From positions 7,158,303 to 7,222,302 of the forward strand of contig NC_081332.1 in the NCBI RefSeq assembly GCF_022539665.2: a DNA stretch of 64,000 nt, in the 5' to 3' direction. The translations under genes and the position numbers were made by a program. Below are positions 10,578 through 22,849 of this stretch, piece after piece. A model generated the notes under the pieces. That model saw only the letters and a list, made by a program, of their open reading frames with translations. It was not told where the DNA came from and searched no databases. This stretch comes from Daphnia carinata. Taxonomy: Eukaryota; Arthropoda; Branchiopoda; Diplostraca; Daphniidae. Positions within the stretch are counted from its first letter, which is position 1. Every line of letters begins with the position of its first letter.

Positions 10578-11292
10578 GTATTGGAGGCAACATGACAACG
10601 TCGTGTCCTCCTCTACATAAGTAAGTAATATGTAAGAATTAAATATTAACACTAATTTTGTTTACTGTCGTTTTCCGTGAAGCCCTTTTAACCGCTTTGC
10701 GTAAAGATGTAGAAAAGCAGCCAAATGATTTCATACTACTGGATAAGCAATCAACAATTAAGGTCTACAGTTTAATTACACCGTTACAGCAAATTACCTT
10801 TTCATCTATTTTCATTGCACATTTTTTTCTTATTAACTTTTCTTCCACACTTAATAGTTTCTTTCTTCCCATTTAAATAAAATAACGTAAATAAAGACAC
10901 AATTCACAAGGTATGCACCATACAAATCAAAGTACAAAAAAGTAATAATACGTCTGCTAATGTAATAAAGCGAAAGCGCCCCAAGCCCCCGGGAACGCCC
11001 ATGGTATAAGGACATCAGTCGGGAGGGAGGGTGATACTAGGACTGGAAACGCCAGTAAAAAAATGTAAAGGGGTAAAACCAAACACTGTGTAAAAAGAAA
11101 TATAAGTTTTATAGATGAGCTGTATAAAACAATAGATAGACCATGTAATCGTGCAAAAAAATTACAAATATGAATTCAAACAAAAATTTATGATGGAACG
11201 ATTAGATGAGCAATTGATAACGTTGTTTGCAGTGCGGAAAACTACATAAGCCGTTCTTCTTATCTAACACCGGACACTTAGGCTATTTATGA
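10578..11292. other. Non-coding stretch without recognised genes
   Basis: AT-rich sequence with a 72-codon open frame at 10658-10876 that resembles nothing I know and has a low-complexity Phe/Ser-rich end. A short GC-rich patch lies near 10975-11040. I see no RNA gene or element end here. Confidence 0.4.
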
Positions 11293-11420
11293 AGGAGAAA
11301 TAGGACCAATACCAAGGAGAAATACGATCCTTATGATGGAGATATAGGACCCTTCAAAAAATGTTTGAATATTGGGTCCTAAATCTCCGGGTCCTATTTC
11401 TCCAGGTCCTATTTCTCCGG
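11293..11420. repeat. Inverted cluster of GGAGAAATAGGACC words
   Basis: The left half has three words of the form GGAGAAATAGGACC (the second and third diverged); the right half has three copies of the complement, GGTCCTATTTCTCC and variants. Between them is about 40 nt of unrelated sequence. RNA or single-stranded DNA from here would fold into a long imperfect hairpin. It abuts the satellite array. Confidence 0.65.
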
Positions 11421-11426
11421 CAATCC

Positions 11427-13641
11427 TCTATAACACTATATTCACATTGAATACACGTATATTTGATACTGTTTGAATGTAGATATTTGCACGATTCTAT
11501 AAAACTATATTCACGTTTAATACACGAATATTTGATGCTGTTTGAATGTAGATATTGAAACTCACTGTATCACACTATATTCACATTGAATACACGTATA
11601 TTTGATACTGTTTGAATTTAGATCATCAAACTGATTCTATAACACTATATTCTTATTAAATACACGTTTATTTGATGGTGTTTAAATGTAGATTTTGAAA
11701 CTGATTCTACAACACTATATTAACGTTTAATACACGTATATTTGATGCTATTTGAATTTAGATCATGAAACTGATTCTATAACACTATATTCACATTGAA
11801 TACACGTATATTTGATGCTGTTTGAATGTAGATATTGAAACTCACTGTATCACATTATAGTCACATTGAATACACGTATATTTGATGCTGTTTGAATGTA
11901 AATACTGAAACTCAATGTATCACACTACATTCACATCAAATGAATATGAAACTTTTTCCATAACACTATATTCACGGTTAATACACGTATATTTGATACT
12001 GTTTGAATGTAGACCATGAAAATGATTCTATAACACTATATTCACATTTAATAGACGTATATTTGGTGCTGTTTGAAGGTATATATTGAAAATCACTGGA
12101 TCACACTATATTCACATTGAATAGACGTACGTATATTTGATGCTGTTTGAATGTAGATCATGAAACTGATTCTATAACACTATATTCACTATAAATACAC
12201 GAATATTTGATGGTGTTTGAATGTAGATATTGAAACTCACTGTGTCACACTATATTCACATTGAATAAGCGTATATTTTATGCTGTTTGAATGTAGATAT
12301 TGAGACTGATTCTATAATACTATATTCATGTTTAATACACGTATATTTGAGGCTGTTGGAATGAAGATCATTAAACTGATTCTATAACACTATATACATA
12401 TTGAATATACGTATATTTCATGCTTTTTGAATATAGATCATGAAACTGATTCTATAACACTATATTCACATTGAATACACGTATATTTGATGCTGTTTGA
12501 ATGTAGATATTGAAACTGATTCTATAACACTATATTCACATTGAATACACGTATATTTGATGCTGTTTGAATGTAGATATCGAAACTGATTCTATAACAC
12601 TATATTCACATTGAATATACGTATATTTGATGATGTTTGAATGTAAATTTTGAAACTGATTCTATAACACTATATTCACATTGAATACACGTATATTTGA
12701 TACTGTTTGAATATAGATATTGAAACTGATTCTATAACACTATATTCACGTTTAATACACGTATATTTGATCCTGTTTGAATGTAGATCATGAAACTGAT
12801 TCTATAACACTAAATACACATTGAATACAGGTATATTTGATGCGCCTTGAATGTAGATTATTAACTCACCGTATCGCACTATAGCCACATTCAATACACG
12901 TATATTTGAAACTGTTTGAATGTAGATTATAAGACTGATTCTATAACACTATATTCACATTGCATACACGTAATTTGATGCTGTCTCAATGTAGATATTA
13001 AAACTCACTGTATCACGCTATATTCACATTAAATACAAGTATATTTGCTACTCTTTGAATGTAGATCATGAAACACAGTCTATCAAACTATATATACATT
13101 GAATACACGTATATTTGATGCTGTTTGAATGTAGATCATAAAACTCACCGTATCGCACTATAATCACATTGAATACACGTGTATTTGATGCCGTTTAATG
13201 TCGATCAGGAATCTGATTCTATAACACTATATTTACATTGAATACACGTATATTTGATGTTGTTTGAATGTAGATATTGAAACTCACTGTATCACACTAT
13301 ATTCACATTAAATACAAGTATATTTGCAACTCTTTGAATGGAGATCATGAAACTGATTCTATAAAACTATATACACATTGAATACACGTATATTTGATGC
13401 TGTTTGAATGTATATATTGAAACTCACTGTATCAAACTATATTCACATTGAATACACGTATATTTGATACTGTTTGAATGCAGATCATGAAACTGATTCT
13501 ATAACACTATATTCACATTGAGTACACGTATATTTGATACTGTTTTAATGTAGGATTTGAATTCATTGTGTCACACTATATTCACATTAAATACACGTAT
13601 ATTTAAAACTATTTGAATGTAGCTCATGAAACTCATTCTAT
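11427..13641. repeat. 70-bp satellite, array 1 (about 31-32 units)
   Basis: The unit has a 70-bp period; a typical unit contains CACTATATTCACATTGAA, then TACACGTATATTTGATGCTG, then TTTGAATGTAGAT. Two monomer types mingle, one with GATTCTATAACAC and one with CACTGTATCACAC at the same place. Units differ by scattered substitutions and small indels. The array ends at ATTCTAT, where the LTR of element B begins. Three more arrays of the same unit occur in the window. Confidence 0.95.
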
Positions 13642-14371
13642 TGTAATGAATCTGAATAAAATACTTACTTTTCTCGCTTTGCTTCAGTAGTACATGGAAG
13701 TCTGGAGATGGAAATTGCAACATCATGTACGCGGCACGGTTGACCTAGATGAACACCTGCAAGCTGATTCATGCAGACGTCATCAATATCGCGCCATATT
13801 GAACACGTCTTTTAATTGTTTACCGCGGACAGCCTACAAGCTCCTTCCAATCACGCCACTTTTGCAATATGTAAAGTTCCGTGGATAACCCAGCATCTGA
13901 GGAGAAACCCCCAAGATCAGACTAGAACTTACAGTTGATTCCAGTAGTCGCCTAAAGGCATTTCGCTCGCTTTATTAGTAGTACTGTGCCTTACTTGATG
14001 TTTTATGAACCAAGTCAGTTCAGTCGAACTCGTCTACATTTAGAATTATCTCCGACATTCAATTGCCTAGTCTTACCGATTTGAACTCTTGTTTGTGTAA
14101 CGTTCGTATGAAAGCTGAGTTATCACGTTCGCTCCGTGTCGTTTTTCTTCTCGTTCTCTATACGTGTGATCACGGTAAGACCCAATTATCTTTGTCTCTT
14201 TAACTTGTTTCCCGAATGTTTCTTCTTCTTTGTTCTTTTCTCTTTTCAATTCTTATGTCTTAGCTTGAAATAATACATACATTATTGTGGGTAAAACGCC
14301 TCTGAGTTTAGTATATTTTTATTGTCTTAATTTCGTGAAGTCAGTCTTCCCCCATGGGAAGATGCTTTACA
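13642..14371 (+). repeat. 5' LTR of gypsy B
   Basis: 730 bp starting TGTAATGAA and ending GCTTTACA, giving a 5-bp terminal inverted repeat TGTAA/TTACA. The left edge falls exactly where the 70-bp satellite stops, and the right edge is followed by a primer-binding-site-like sequence. The mate LTR is missing, so the target duplication cannot be checked. Confidence 0.7.
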
Positions 14372-14374
14372 TTA

Positions 14375-14386
14375 TGGTGGCAGCGG
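14375..14386 (+). promoter_or_regulatory. Putative primer-binding site of gypsy B
   Basis: TGGTGGCAGCGG lies three bases after the LTR end. The leading TGG pairs with a tRNA 3' CCA, as expected for reverse-transcription priming. Which tRNA is used cannot be told from here. Confidence 0.5.
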
Positions 14387-14405
14387 CTTCTCGAACTCGA
14401 CCACA

Positions 14406-15812
14406 ATGATGAATGATGTTATTTCTGGCGGCCATAAGATTCCTCGAACTACTGTAAGCACCCCACTTGTTTCCCCAACGCCAGTGGTACAAATTGACAA
14501 CGAAACAGTTGCTAAGTTGATTGATTTTGACAAAGTATCAACTCGTGCTTTGTCCACGTCAGATAAGTTTCAGGGCTGTAAAACGTCAGAGGTAGAAACC
14601 GAAGCCATTAAGAAATCCGCTTCTCCCGTTTTGAAACCTAAAGTGCAGACAGACAATACCCAGTTAAATAAATTAAGATCGAATCCTGCTTACGAAGAAG
14701 TGGCTCCATTTGTTAAGACCGCCACTAGGAAAATTTGGACCCGTGGTAAAGCTACTGCAGCAACTACTCAACGCCCACCATCTGTTTATGCTAGAATAGC
14801 TTCTCGTTTTTCTCCAGCAAAATACCCCGCGAAAAGCCCATCAAAAGCTCATTTTCTCTCGAGCACTCTTTTAAGCTTTTTCCAAAACAAGAGCCCAGTG
14901 AATGGACGATCACCTCAACTTGAGTCTCCATCACCTATACCAAGAAATCCAGAGCAACCCATCCAGGGTGTTCCCGACACCGTCGAGTGCAATACCATCT
15001 CTGATACTAGCAATCAAGTGCCCCAAGGAGAGGGAGCTGGATTTCCAATCGCGCGATCCGAAACTCTGGGACCAATTGATCCGGCTATTAAACGATTTCG
15101 GGCTGAGGTGCCGACCCCAGGACAAACCGCAATTGCAGACGGACGTAGAAACACCGACGATATTCCTGAAATACTTAAGTGCGATTCAGGAAGTGAGGGC
15201 CAGTGGGCAGATCAAGAGGACAACGCGGAAGGCAAATCAACAAGCGTCGGAGCAGACGACGTCCTTTGCTACGTATGCGAGACAGTTTACGACGTTTCTG
15301 CTAGTACAGACGTACAGCGTAGCCGAAATGCAGACACAGTACCACCGAAGGAAAAGGACCTCCTCGGTTTTGTTCCCAGAGAGACGCCACTCAACAGCGA
15401 GGAGGAAGGACGATACAAGTTTCTCATCCTCGAAATATTAGAATTTTCGACCCGTTTGGAGGAAACTTTGTTGGACTTCCAGCTGGTACTTCTCACGAGC
15501 ATACTAAACCTAGTCTCGTTCCTAAGAAAGCTACAATCCATAACCAGCCTGGAACCACTGCTACCGGAACTGATATCGCTCGAAATCAGATTGACCCACT
15601 TCCGGAGAGTAACAAGGCCGTGCAACAAACAGCTATTGATCATCATCAAAGAAGTCCTCACCCAGACTACCAAACAATTGAGACAGTTGCTATCATCCAT
15701 TCGTGAAAACCAGGAAGAACTGCTGACGACTCTAGCTCGTCAGACATCTCCGCAGCCAAAAAACAAGCGCCAAACACGACCAATACGATTCCGAAACCGC
15801 CGATACAATTAA
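14406..15812 (+). pseudogene. Pre-Gag ORF of gypsy B
   Basis: An ATG 20 nt after the primer-binding site opens a frame of 468 codons. The first 160 residues are Thr/Pro/Lys-rich and probably disordered. A stretch similar to element A (PKLWDQLIRLLNDFG, then RKANQQASEQ) is read in another frame (14902-15441), so the original gene was probably shifted by indels and the last part of the long frame may be out of phase. The function is unknown. Its presence in both A and B argues for a real N-terminal module rather than leader sequence. Confidence 0.45.
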
Positions 15813-15910
15813 CCGATAACAATATTGGCGCATCACAACCAATTTCGAACCGCATTCCAGTCACCGCGCAAACTCACCATCGCAGAGCTCCGATTTCCCC
15901 TGTAACCTTT

Positions 15911-17175
15911 TTGACCAACAACATGGCTTACGCTTACTCTCCTACCAGAGCAGCCACTGTGAATGATTTAATTTACAAAACAACCAGCATACCTTTTTAC
16001 GTTTGCAATTACTCCCTGCTTTTTCCGAGAGGCCCAATTTCTCGTTTTGATTCTTGGCTAGAATCGTTTGAGAGCATGGTTGATGGGGCACGATGGTCTG
16101 AAGGTAAAATTATTCAGATGCTACGTGCAAAATTTACGGATAAAACTTTTTCAGTCACACAAACCATACTCAAAAAACATCCATACGACTATAATTCCAT
16201 TAAAGAAGCTTTACTCGATCACATCCATGGGGATGAAAATGTTTATGTCTACATTAAGAAAACCAATAAAGCCAAACGTAAACCTGGAGAAAAGATTGTA
16301 GATTAAGCTCATCGTTTACAGTAAGTTTTCAAACGGGCATATCCTGGGGGTTATATGAAAAGGTCTTTTGCAGTCATTCTCATGCAGAAATTTATTGAGG
16401 GATTAGATTCGAAATAACAAGCTAAAGTCCGATATAAGGAATTTAAAGATTTTAGCGAACTCCTAGCAGCAATACGAGTTTATCCCGTTCGATTGGAAGC
16501 TTTAGAAACGGACCGCGAAAAGCATGAATTTGTTAGGGCAATTGACGATTCGTTTTGCACGAAAGACCCCAAGCTCAAAGAACTGAAGCAAATGCTACTT
16601 GATGAGAAAGAAATTGTAAGCAATGCCGTTGCCAATATTCGCCATAGCCATAAGCAAGACGATAATCCAAAGTCAGAGAAAGATGAGATTATGGATGTTC
16701 TTCACGAACTCACTCAGGCTGTAAAACAACTACAACAGGACAAGAAAGATTATTCACCTACTCCACCAGGCACTCCCTATAGGAAACAAGTTTCATTCCA
16801 AGCAAATAACGTCAATCAAGATAGAAACTGAAGGCCTCCCCAGTATCGCCCGAATAATAGCTCTAATTCTTACGGATACCAACCTGCTCGATTTCTAAAT
16901 AGACCTGCGCCAGTTCCGTCTTCTTTCTGGAGGCCACCTAAAAATAATAATAATAATAGATCAGATCAACAGGTTGTAAATTGCAATTTTTGTGGTTACC
17001 GCGGACACACTCAGTCCAATTGTCGTCAATCTCAGCGTCACAGTCTTGAACAGGCACAGCCTCCCATCTGCTATTCTTGTCGCGAGATTGGTCATCAATC
17101 TAATAATTGTCCGAAATTCAGAAACTTTCAAAGACCTAACATTCCAGGTCGCCCTCAACGTCAGGGAAACCAATA
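15911..17175 (+). pseudogene. Gag of gypsy B, several in-frame stops
   Basis: One frame is maintained over about 420 codons but is interrupted by TAA at 16304, about 16322 and about 16415, and by TGA at 16829. The core matches Gag A (RFDSWLESFESMVDGARW against RFDRWIKLFDNVVDMSNW; AYPGGY against AYPSNY). Two zinc knuckles close the protein, CNFCGYRGHTQSNC and CYSCREIGHQSNNC. The decay is by point mutation rather than deletion. The start shown is the head of the open frame and is not an ATG. Confidence 0.8.
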
Positions 17176-17232
17176 GATATCAACTGTAGCTTCGGGTCAG
17201 TTGATAACGAGCCTCAATTTAAATCCCGACAA

Positions 17233-17658
17233 GTGGCAAAATTAACCACTATAACGAGTGAATCGACCCCAAGAATTCCATTAAAAATTTTTCAGATTCC
17301 GTTACAGGCATTATTTGATACAGGCGCGTCTAAAAGTTTTATTCATGAGAGATTATTTAACAAGTTACCCCAGAGAGGTCAGGCGATCTGCAGTCAGCTT
17401 GATTTCGATTTATATGATGTATGGGAGAAAAAGCTACATACTTTGGGAAGAGTTATTTTGCCCGTTCGATACGAAGAGTCAGTTTTTAAACAAGAATTTA
17501 TTGTTACTAGTGGTGTTTCTGAAGACTGTATCCTTGGATGGGATGCAATCCAGAAGCACGGATTTCGGCTTGACGGAGAAGCCAGGAGCATTTATTTAGC
17601 AAGGGATGAGGTAGGAGGTACCGGGAGGAGGTACCGTACATGGCAGTTGCTACGGTAA
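17233..17658 (+). pseudogene. Aspartic protease part of Pol, gypsy B
   Basis: The frame is -1 to gag, as in element A. ALFDTGASKSFIHERL holds the catalytic Asp-Thr-Gly. Downstream EFIVTSGVSEDCILGWDA matches the same block in A. The frame closes near 17658 and the next part of Pol is read elsewhere, so this is a fragment of a broken polyprotein. The open frame has no ATG at its head. Confidence 0.8.
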
Positions 17659-17992
17659 AAAAGACGACGTTATTTCGTCAGACGTCGACAGTAATTGCAG
17701 CGCAGATGAAAGTTTCATTTCCGTATGTCCCCCCTAATACAGCATTTATATTTACCCCAGCAGACGATTTGCCAGCAGGCATTTAAATTGAAGAATTTAT
17801 TGGAAATGTACCGGGAGATGGAGCTTATAAAATTATGGTCGGAAATCATTTACTACATCAAAATCAAAATTCCTAGAAACACTACATTAGGCATAATTGA
17901 AATAATTGATAACGCTAAAATTTCTCTAACAAAATTGGAAGATAATCCTAAAGCAGAAGCTCAGCCATTTTATTTCAGAAGTCGACTCTGAA

Positions 17993-19227
17993 ATTCAAGT
18001 ATCGGTCTCAAAATTATTAGATAACTTCCACGACTTGTTCGCATCCAAAGATTCGGAAATAGGAAACACAAACCTTATTAAACACACGATTGATACAGAA
18101 GGACGAGGCCCCATTGAACAACGCCCATACAGAGTAACAAATAACCAAAGGAAATTATTAGACGATAAAATACAAGAAATGCTTGATGCAGATGTAATTC
18201 AATATTCGCATTCTCCATGGGCTTCACCCGTGGTTTTAGTAGAAAAGAAGTGTGGAAAAGTAAGATTTTGCGTTGATTATAGGAAATTAAATAGTATAAC
18301 GAAAAAAGATTCATTCCCCATGCCTAGAATAGACGAAACATTGGACAAATTATATGGGACGAAATTTGTCACAACTCTCGATTTAGCTTCAGGCTATTGG
18401 TAGATTTAAATAGATTATCCAGCTATCGAAAAAACAGCGTTTGTGGTAGAGAACAATTTCTACGAATTTACATGTATTGCATTTGGCTTGTGCAATGCAC
18501 CTGCCATGTGCCAACGACTAATGAATTATGTACTGCAAGACGTTTTAGGAAGTAGAGCATTAGTTTATTTGGATGATGTTATAACCTTTTCAGACACTTT
18601 TGAAGATCATTTACGTGATATTCGGGAAATTTTTAATTTATTACGAAATGCTAATCTAAAATTAAAGCTCAAGAAAGGCCAGTTCATTAAACACAATTGT
18701 AATATCGACCGATGGTATTAAGCCTGATCCGAGCAAAATTGATAAAATAGTCAATTATGAAACACCTGTTTCAGTAGATGAAGTCAGGTTATTTCTTGGA
18801 TTAGCTGGATATTACAGAAGATTTATTAAAGATTTCTGATCAATTGCTAAATCTTAGCTCGATTAACTCATAAAGATCTTAGCGGAAAACCTTTTAATTG
18901 GGGAGCCGAGGAACAATTTCTTTTGAGAAATTGCGCAATTCTCTATTAACACCACAAGTTCTTACTTACCCCAATTTCAATGAGAAATTTATCCTTTTCA
19001 CCGATGCATGCGATTATGGCATTGAAGCAGTCTTATCCCAAATTCAAAATGGCCACGAGCATCCTATTGCATACTCCAGTAGACAGTTAACAAAAGCAGA
19101 AACAAAGTACAGCACGACAGAAAAAGAAGCTCTAGCGGTTATTGGTGCAATCAAACATTTCAGGCATTACTTGTTGGATAAACCTTTTGAGATCATAAGT
19201 GATCATCAATCCCTTGCAGTGGCTTAA
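17993..19227 (+). pseudogene. Reverse transcriptase and RNase H of gypsy B
   Basis: The RT fingers and palm are present here, unlike in A: HSPWASPVVLVEKK, KVRFCVDYRKLN and TTLDLASGYW with the first catalytic Asp, then LCNAPAMCQRLM and YLDDVITF. A stop follows ASGYW (TAG near 18401), and others occur near 18719 and in the thumb. RNase H starts FTDACDYGIEAVLSQ and runs to the ISDHQSL box, where the frame breaks. Protein similarity to A is high enough to show one lineage. Confidence 0.85.
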
Positions 19228-19328
19228 ACATCAGAAAGATAATAATGGAAGATTAGGACGACTGAATTACTTTACCGGTACGTGCCACCATCTACCGATA
19301 GCAAAAGAAACGTAACTAACCATTAGTT

Positions 19329-20621
19329 AGTCTTGCCTAAATCGTTACGCCAGTTAGTGCTCAAGGAACTGCATGACGCACCGATGGGTGGACATTTAGC
19401 CTTTTACAAAACTTATATGAAAGTCAAGAATCATTATTATTGGCCAAATATGAGAAAAGACATCAAAGAGTATTGTCAAGCTTGTGAGGTATGAATTGCC
19501 AACACTTCGTCAACTTATAGAGCATTATTGCACTCTCATGAAATTACAAAGGCACCTTTACAAGTTATCGGAAGGGACTTTTTAGGTCCTATTACTCCAG
19601 TTTCACCCAATGGAAACAGTTATATTTTAGTTATTACAAATTATTTTAGCCGAGTGGTGGAAACTGTTGTATATAACTGATGTGTATATAAAACAACTGG
19701 ACATGGTATGCCTAAAGCTATTCTTTCTGATCGTGGAACCAATTTCACGTCGAAATTATTTCGTTATTTTTGTAAGAAATTAAAAATCGATCAAAGACTA
19801 ACAACTGCTATAATCCAGCTAGTAACGGAGAAAAAGAAAGGTGTAATCGAACATTGACAACTATGTTGAGAAAAGAATTAAAAGATGGTGAACATGCGAA
19901 TTGGGAAGATATGCTGGATGATGTTTTATTTGCTTATCGTAATTCTGTCCATTATTCTACATTGGACACCAAATATTACTTATTGCACGGTAGAGATCCT
20001 AATATACCCATTAATGAATTCCTTGACGCTTCCACAAAAACATTTATCTCCGCATCAGATTATGTAGGTAACTTAACAGAACGCTTGCGTTATAGTTTCC
20101 AACGCGTCCGTGAGGAGAGTGAAAAAACAAGAAAACGTCAGAGGGAACAATATAATAAACGAGCAAATGAAAAACAATATTTAGTAGGAGATTGAGTATT
20201 TTTAGACACTAGAGTATTTAAAGAGGGCGATAGTAGGAAATTTACTTCCAAATATAAAGGCCCTTATAGAGTTGTAAAAGTATATTCAAACAATACCGTT
20301 GATATTGCCGATAATTCATATATTTGCCAACGTACACACCTTAACCGGTTAAAGCCCCTGTTTGAAACAATTCATAGGAAAAACGAACCTTGTCCCCCTA
20401 TCGAGACGCCATCGAAGTTCGAGAATCGATTCAGTATATCGATTTCGACCCAAACGATGGAAATTGCGGAAAATATGGAAGGGAACACGAGTGAATCGAA
20501 AAGTGTGGGATTAGAAACGATGGAAGCTGAAAACGTGGAAAAGGAAAAGAGGCAACCAGAAAGAGTGGATGTGGAAAATGCGGAATTTGAAACAGTGGAA
20601 TCGGAACCGGTGGATATGTAA
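19329..20621 (+). pseudogene. Integrase of gypsy B (truncated, frameshifted)
   Basis: The frame joins RNase H after a deletion near 19260-19320. The zinc domain reads HDAPMGGHLAF ... CQACEV with a stop in place of the last Cys. DFLGPITPVSPNG and SDRGTNFTSKLF keep the first two acids. A frameshift near 19810 disrupts the ASNGE block. The GPY/F part (KYKGPYRVVKVYS) survives near 20250. The tail, to the stop near 20621, is rich in Glu/Val and low-complexity, like the tail of integrase A. Confidence 0.8.
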
Positions 20622-20695
20622 ATGGACGCCGATCAAAACGATAAACAACATTTATGCTTTGAAAACGAAACTGGAGAGACATATGATTCAGACGG

Positions 20696-22150
20696 CAGGG
20701 TTGGATTACCGCGTTAAAAAAATACCGCGATAGTACCGCGATAATGCGGTATTACCGCTACCGTTACCACGGTATTTTTTCTAATGGTTACCGCTACCGT
20801 TACCGCTAGTAAAAAATAACAAAAATCGGTAACGGTACTTTTACGCCATCTAACGATGCGACTATTAATTTTTTCCTGTTTTTAGCAGACTGCATTTCAA
20901 GTAAATATTTCAAAATGTTTTTTATCCCTATTTCCAAAGTTGTTCACAGGATTTGAGGGATTTCGATCAATCAAATACGTCTAAATTTCGGACAAATGCT
21001 ACTATGGTACCCTTAACAAGTTGCATTCTCACTTTTGCAGGTTTATCTAGGCTAGTACTAGGAATGTTTTATGGCTCCTATTGCAGCAGTATTTAAAATT
21101 TTAAAGTATTGCAACCATCCATAGAATATTGTAAAAAATGTTGCTATTATTTGTGTGTACTTCAAGTTATTAAAGAGAGATAGAGGTTATGATAGTCTAG
21201 TTTATTTTAGCTTTACGTTTAATGAATTTTTTTCTATTCAAAATTGGTTATTTTAAATTTTCTACTAATGACAATTATATATCCGAAATTGATTCAAGTA
21301 TGGATATTGTCTCTGAACCATCCCTTGACATATCCATCAACATTGGTGAGGCGAAAACTAGTTCTACACGATCAAAAACAAAAGGGAAAAGGTGAGAAAA
21401 TGAAACATGAAACAAGCTTTAAACCCACCAAATTAATTCACATTATAAATCGAAGTTCAGTTTTAGATGGCAAAAAACGTATCATTCTCTATCCTGAAAC
21501 GCTTATCAAATAAGTTGGACCAGGCAAGAGAAAGGGAACTTCGTATGATGAATGCCTTATTGGACAGTGCAAAGTAAAGCCAAAGGCACTATCAGCAGTA
21601 GACAATTTAAGAGGCAACAGCACAAAACACCTAATTAACTCAATTAAACATAACAAAGAAAATTTTGAAAATTTCAATTTTCTATGCAAAGAAACTGACA
21701 TTACCAAGTGAAACGAATTTCAAAGTGAAACGAAGTAGTTCTTTCCTGAAAACACAAGGAACTTCAGCAACATTAAAAGAAACTCAAACAAAACTAGCGT
21801 AAAGTGGCAACCTATGAATTTTAGATCTTAATTACATTACGAGACCGAAATTTAGATTTTTTTTGTGCATGCTATACACTCGTCTTGGAGTCAAAACAAA
21901 ACGATACTGTGAGAAGTGCGATAAGTGTTTCCTTCGAAAGAAAAAGATAAGGCTCAAAGGAAACCTGAATGAAGCAAAATGGCTCTGCAATATTGCTGAC
22001 TGGTTTTAAGGGCCAACAGTTCTTTATCATAAAATCACATCAATACTGAAGTGGTGTTCATGAAGTTTGATCGTATTATGCAAAAAAAAATTTTTACCGC
22101 TACCGTTACCGTGCTTTACTTGGAAAAAATTACCGCAAGATTAAGAAGAT
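20696..22150. mobile_element. hAT-like non-autonomous element, right end unclear
   Basis: It starts CAGGGTTGGATTACCGCG, a form common at hAT ends, exactly where gypsy B stops. Subterminal words TACCGCTACCGTTACC recur at 20748-20845 and again at 22090-22135, so both ends carry the same motif. No transposase frame is present. The expected inverse end sequence is not clearly found near 22150. Inside is a 200-bp segment also found at 36.3 kb. Confidence 0.5.
21504..21706 (+). repeat. Dispersed repeat, copy 1
   Basis: Beginning TTATCAAATAAGTTGGAC, this block matches 36310-36510 in the same orientation with scattered substitutions and small gaps. It is flanked by different sequence at the two sites, except that both lie next to mobile-element ends. 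No coding function is recognised. Confidence 0.8.
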
Positions 22151-22207
22151 TGGGGAGGAGCTGTTAACACCCTAAAGCTCATTTTGGACCTGGATCCCGC
22201 AAAACGG

Positions 22208-22318
22208 GAGGTCGGAGAAAAAGGCCCAGACGAAAAAGGCCCACGAAAAAGGCCCAGACGAAAAAGGCCCACGAAAAAGGCCCATACGAAAAAGGCCCAT
22301 TCAAAAAAGGCCCACTTT
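22208..22318 (+). repeat. Minisatellite of AAAAAGGCCCA words
   Basis: About seven copies of CGAAAAAGGCCCA or close variants follow at 14-17 bp spacing. The Lys/Arg/Pro-rich ORF at this place is a product of the repeat. It borders the left end of the inverted duplication, whose outer ends both contain GAGAAAAAGGC. Confidence 0.75.
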
Positions 22319-22849
22319 TTTCCCAATTTTAAAAGTAGGCCTTTTTCTCCAGTCAATTTCCATGTTCCTAAACACTTTATACTTGTTTCCAAAATGTAAT
22401 TCCAACCTCCTATTCCATGGAATTTGGAATGTACAAAGTTTGCTGAAGGCGTTACTTTCTATAAGGTTTGCCGAGATGAAACAATGTTAGCGTATGTACG
22501 CTAGTTAATCTTTGATTATTTATTCGGTAGCAATCTGATTTCGGATTATGTTAATATTTATATATTGCTAATATACCGTTAAATAAAGTACATTTTTCAC
22601 AATTTTTGCTTATTTAACTACTATCGCTTCTTTAAATATAATATAGGAAATATATGTTTTTCGCACTTAGCCTTGTTTTGTCCACCCTCTTTGATCATTC
22701 TTCATACCCCAGTTAGTTAGTTTATTATTATTAACATTTGATAAATAATGTTTATAGGAATAATATTACAAACTGAAACTATCGTCTGAGGCAAGGACAA
22801 AAAAAAATATTAGAATTCAATATTGATTCTCACACCATTTATTTCCTTA

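Larger units (their letters stand above)
13642..20694 (+). mobile_element. Ty3/gypsy-type retroelement B (relative of A), 3' end lost
   Basis: 5' LTR, primer-binding site, pre-Gag, gag, protease, RT, RNase H and integrase are in order on the plus strand. Protease, RT and integrase match element A throughout. Every gene has stops or frameshifts. There is no envelope and no 3' LTR; sequence changes at about 20695 to a hAT-like end. The element lies in the 70-bp satellite on its left side. Confidence 0.85.

Noticed and set aside
11427-13641. CRISPR-like array
   Set aside because: Units are directly adjoining and similar along their whole length, with no unique spacers; this is a eukaryotic satellite.
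22184-22399. Lys/Arg/Pro-rich small protein
   Set aside because: Produced by the AAAAAGGCCCA minisatellite; composition follows the repeat.
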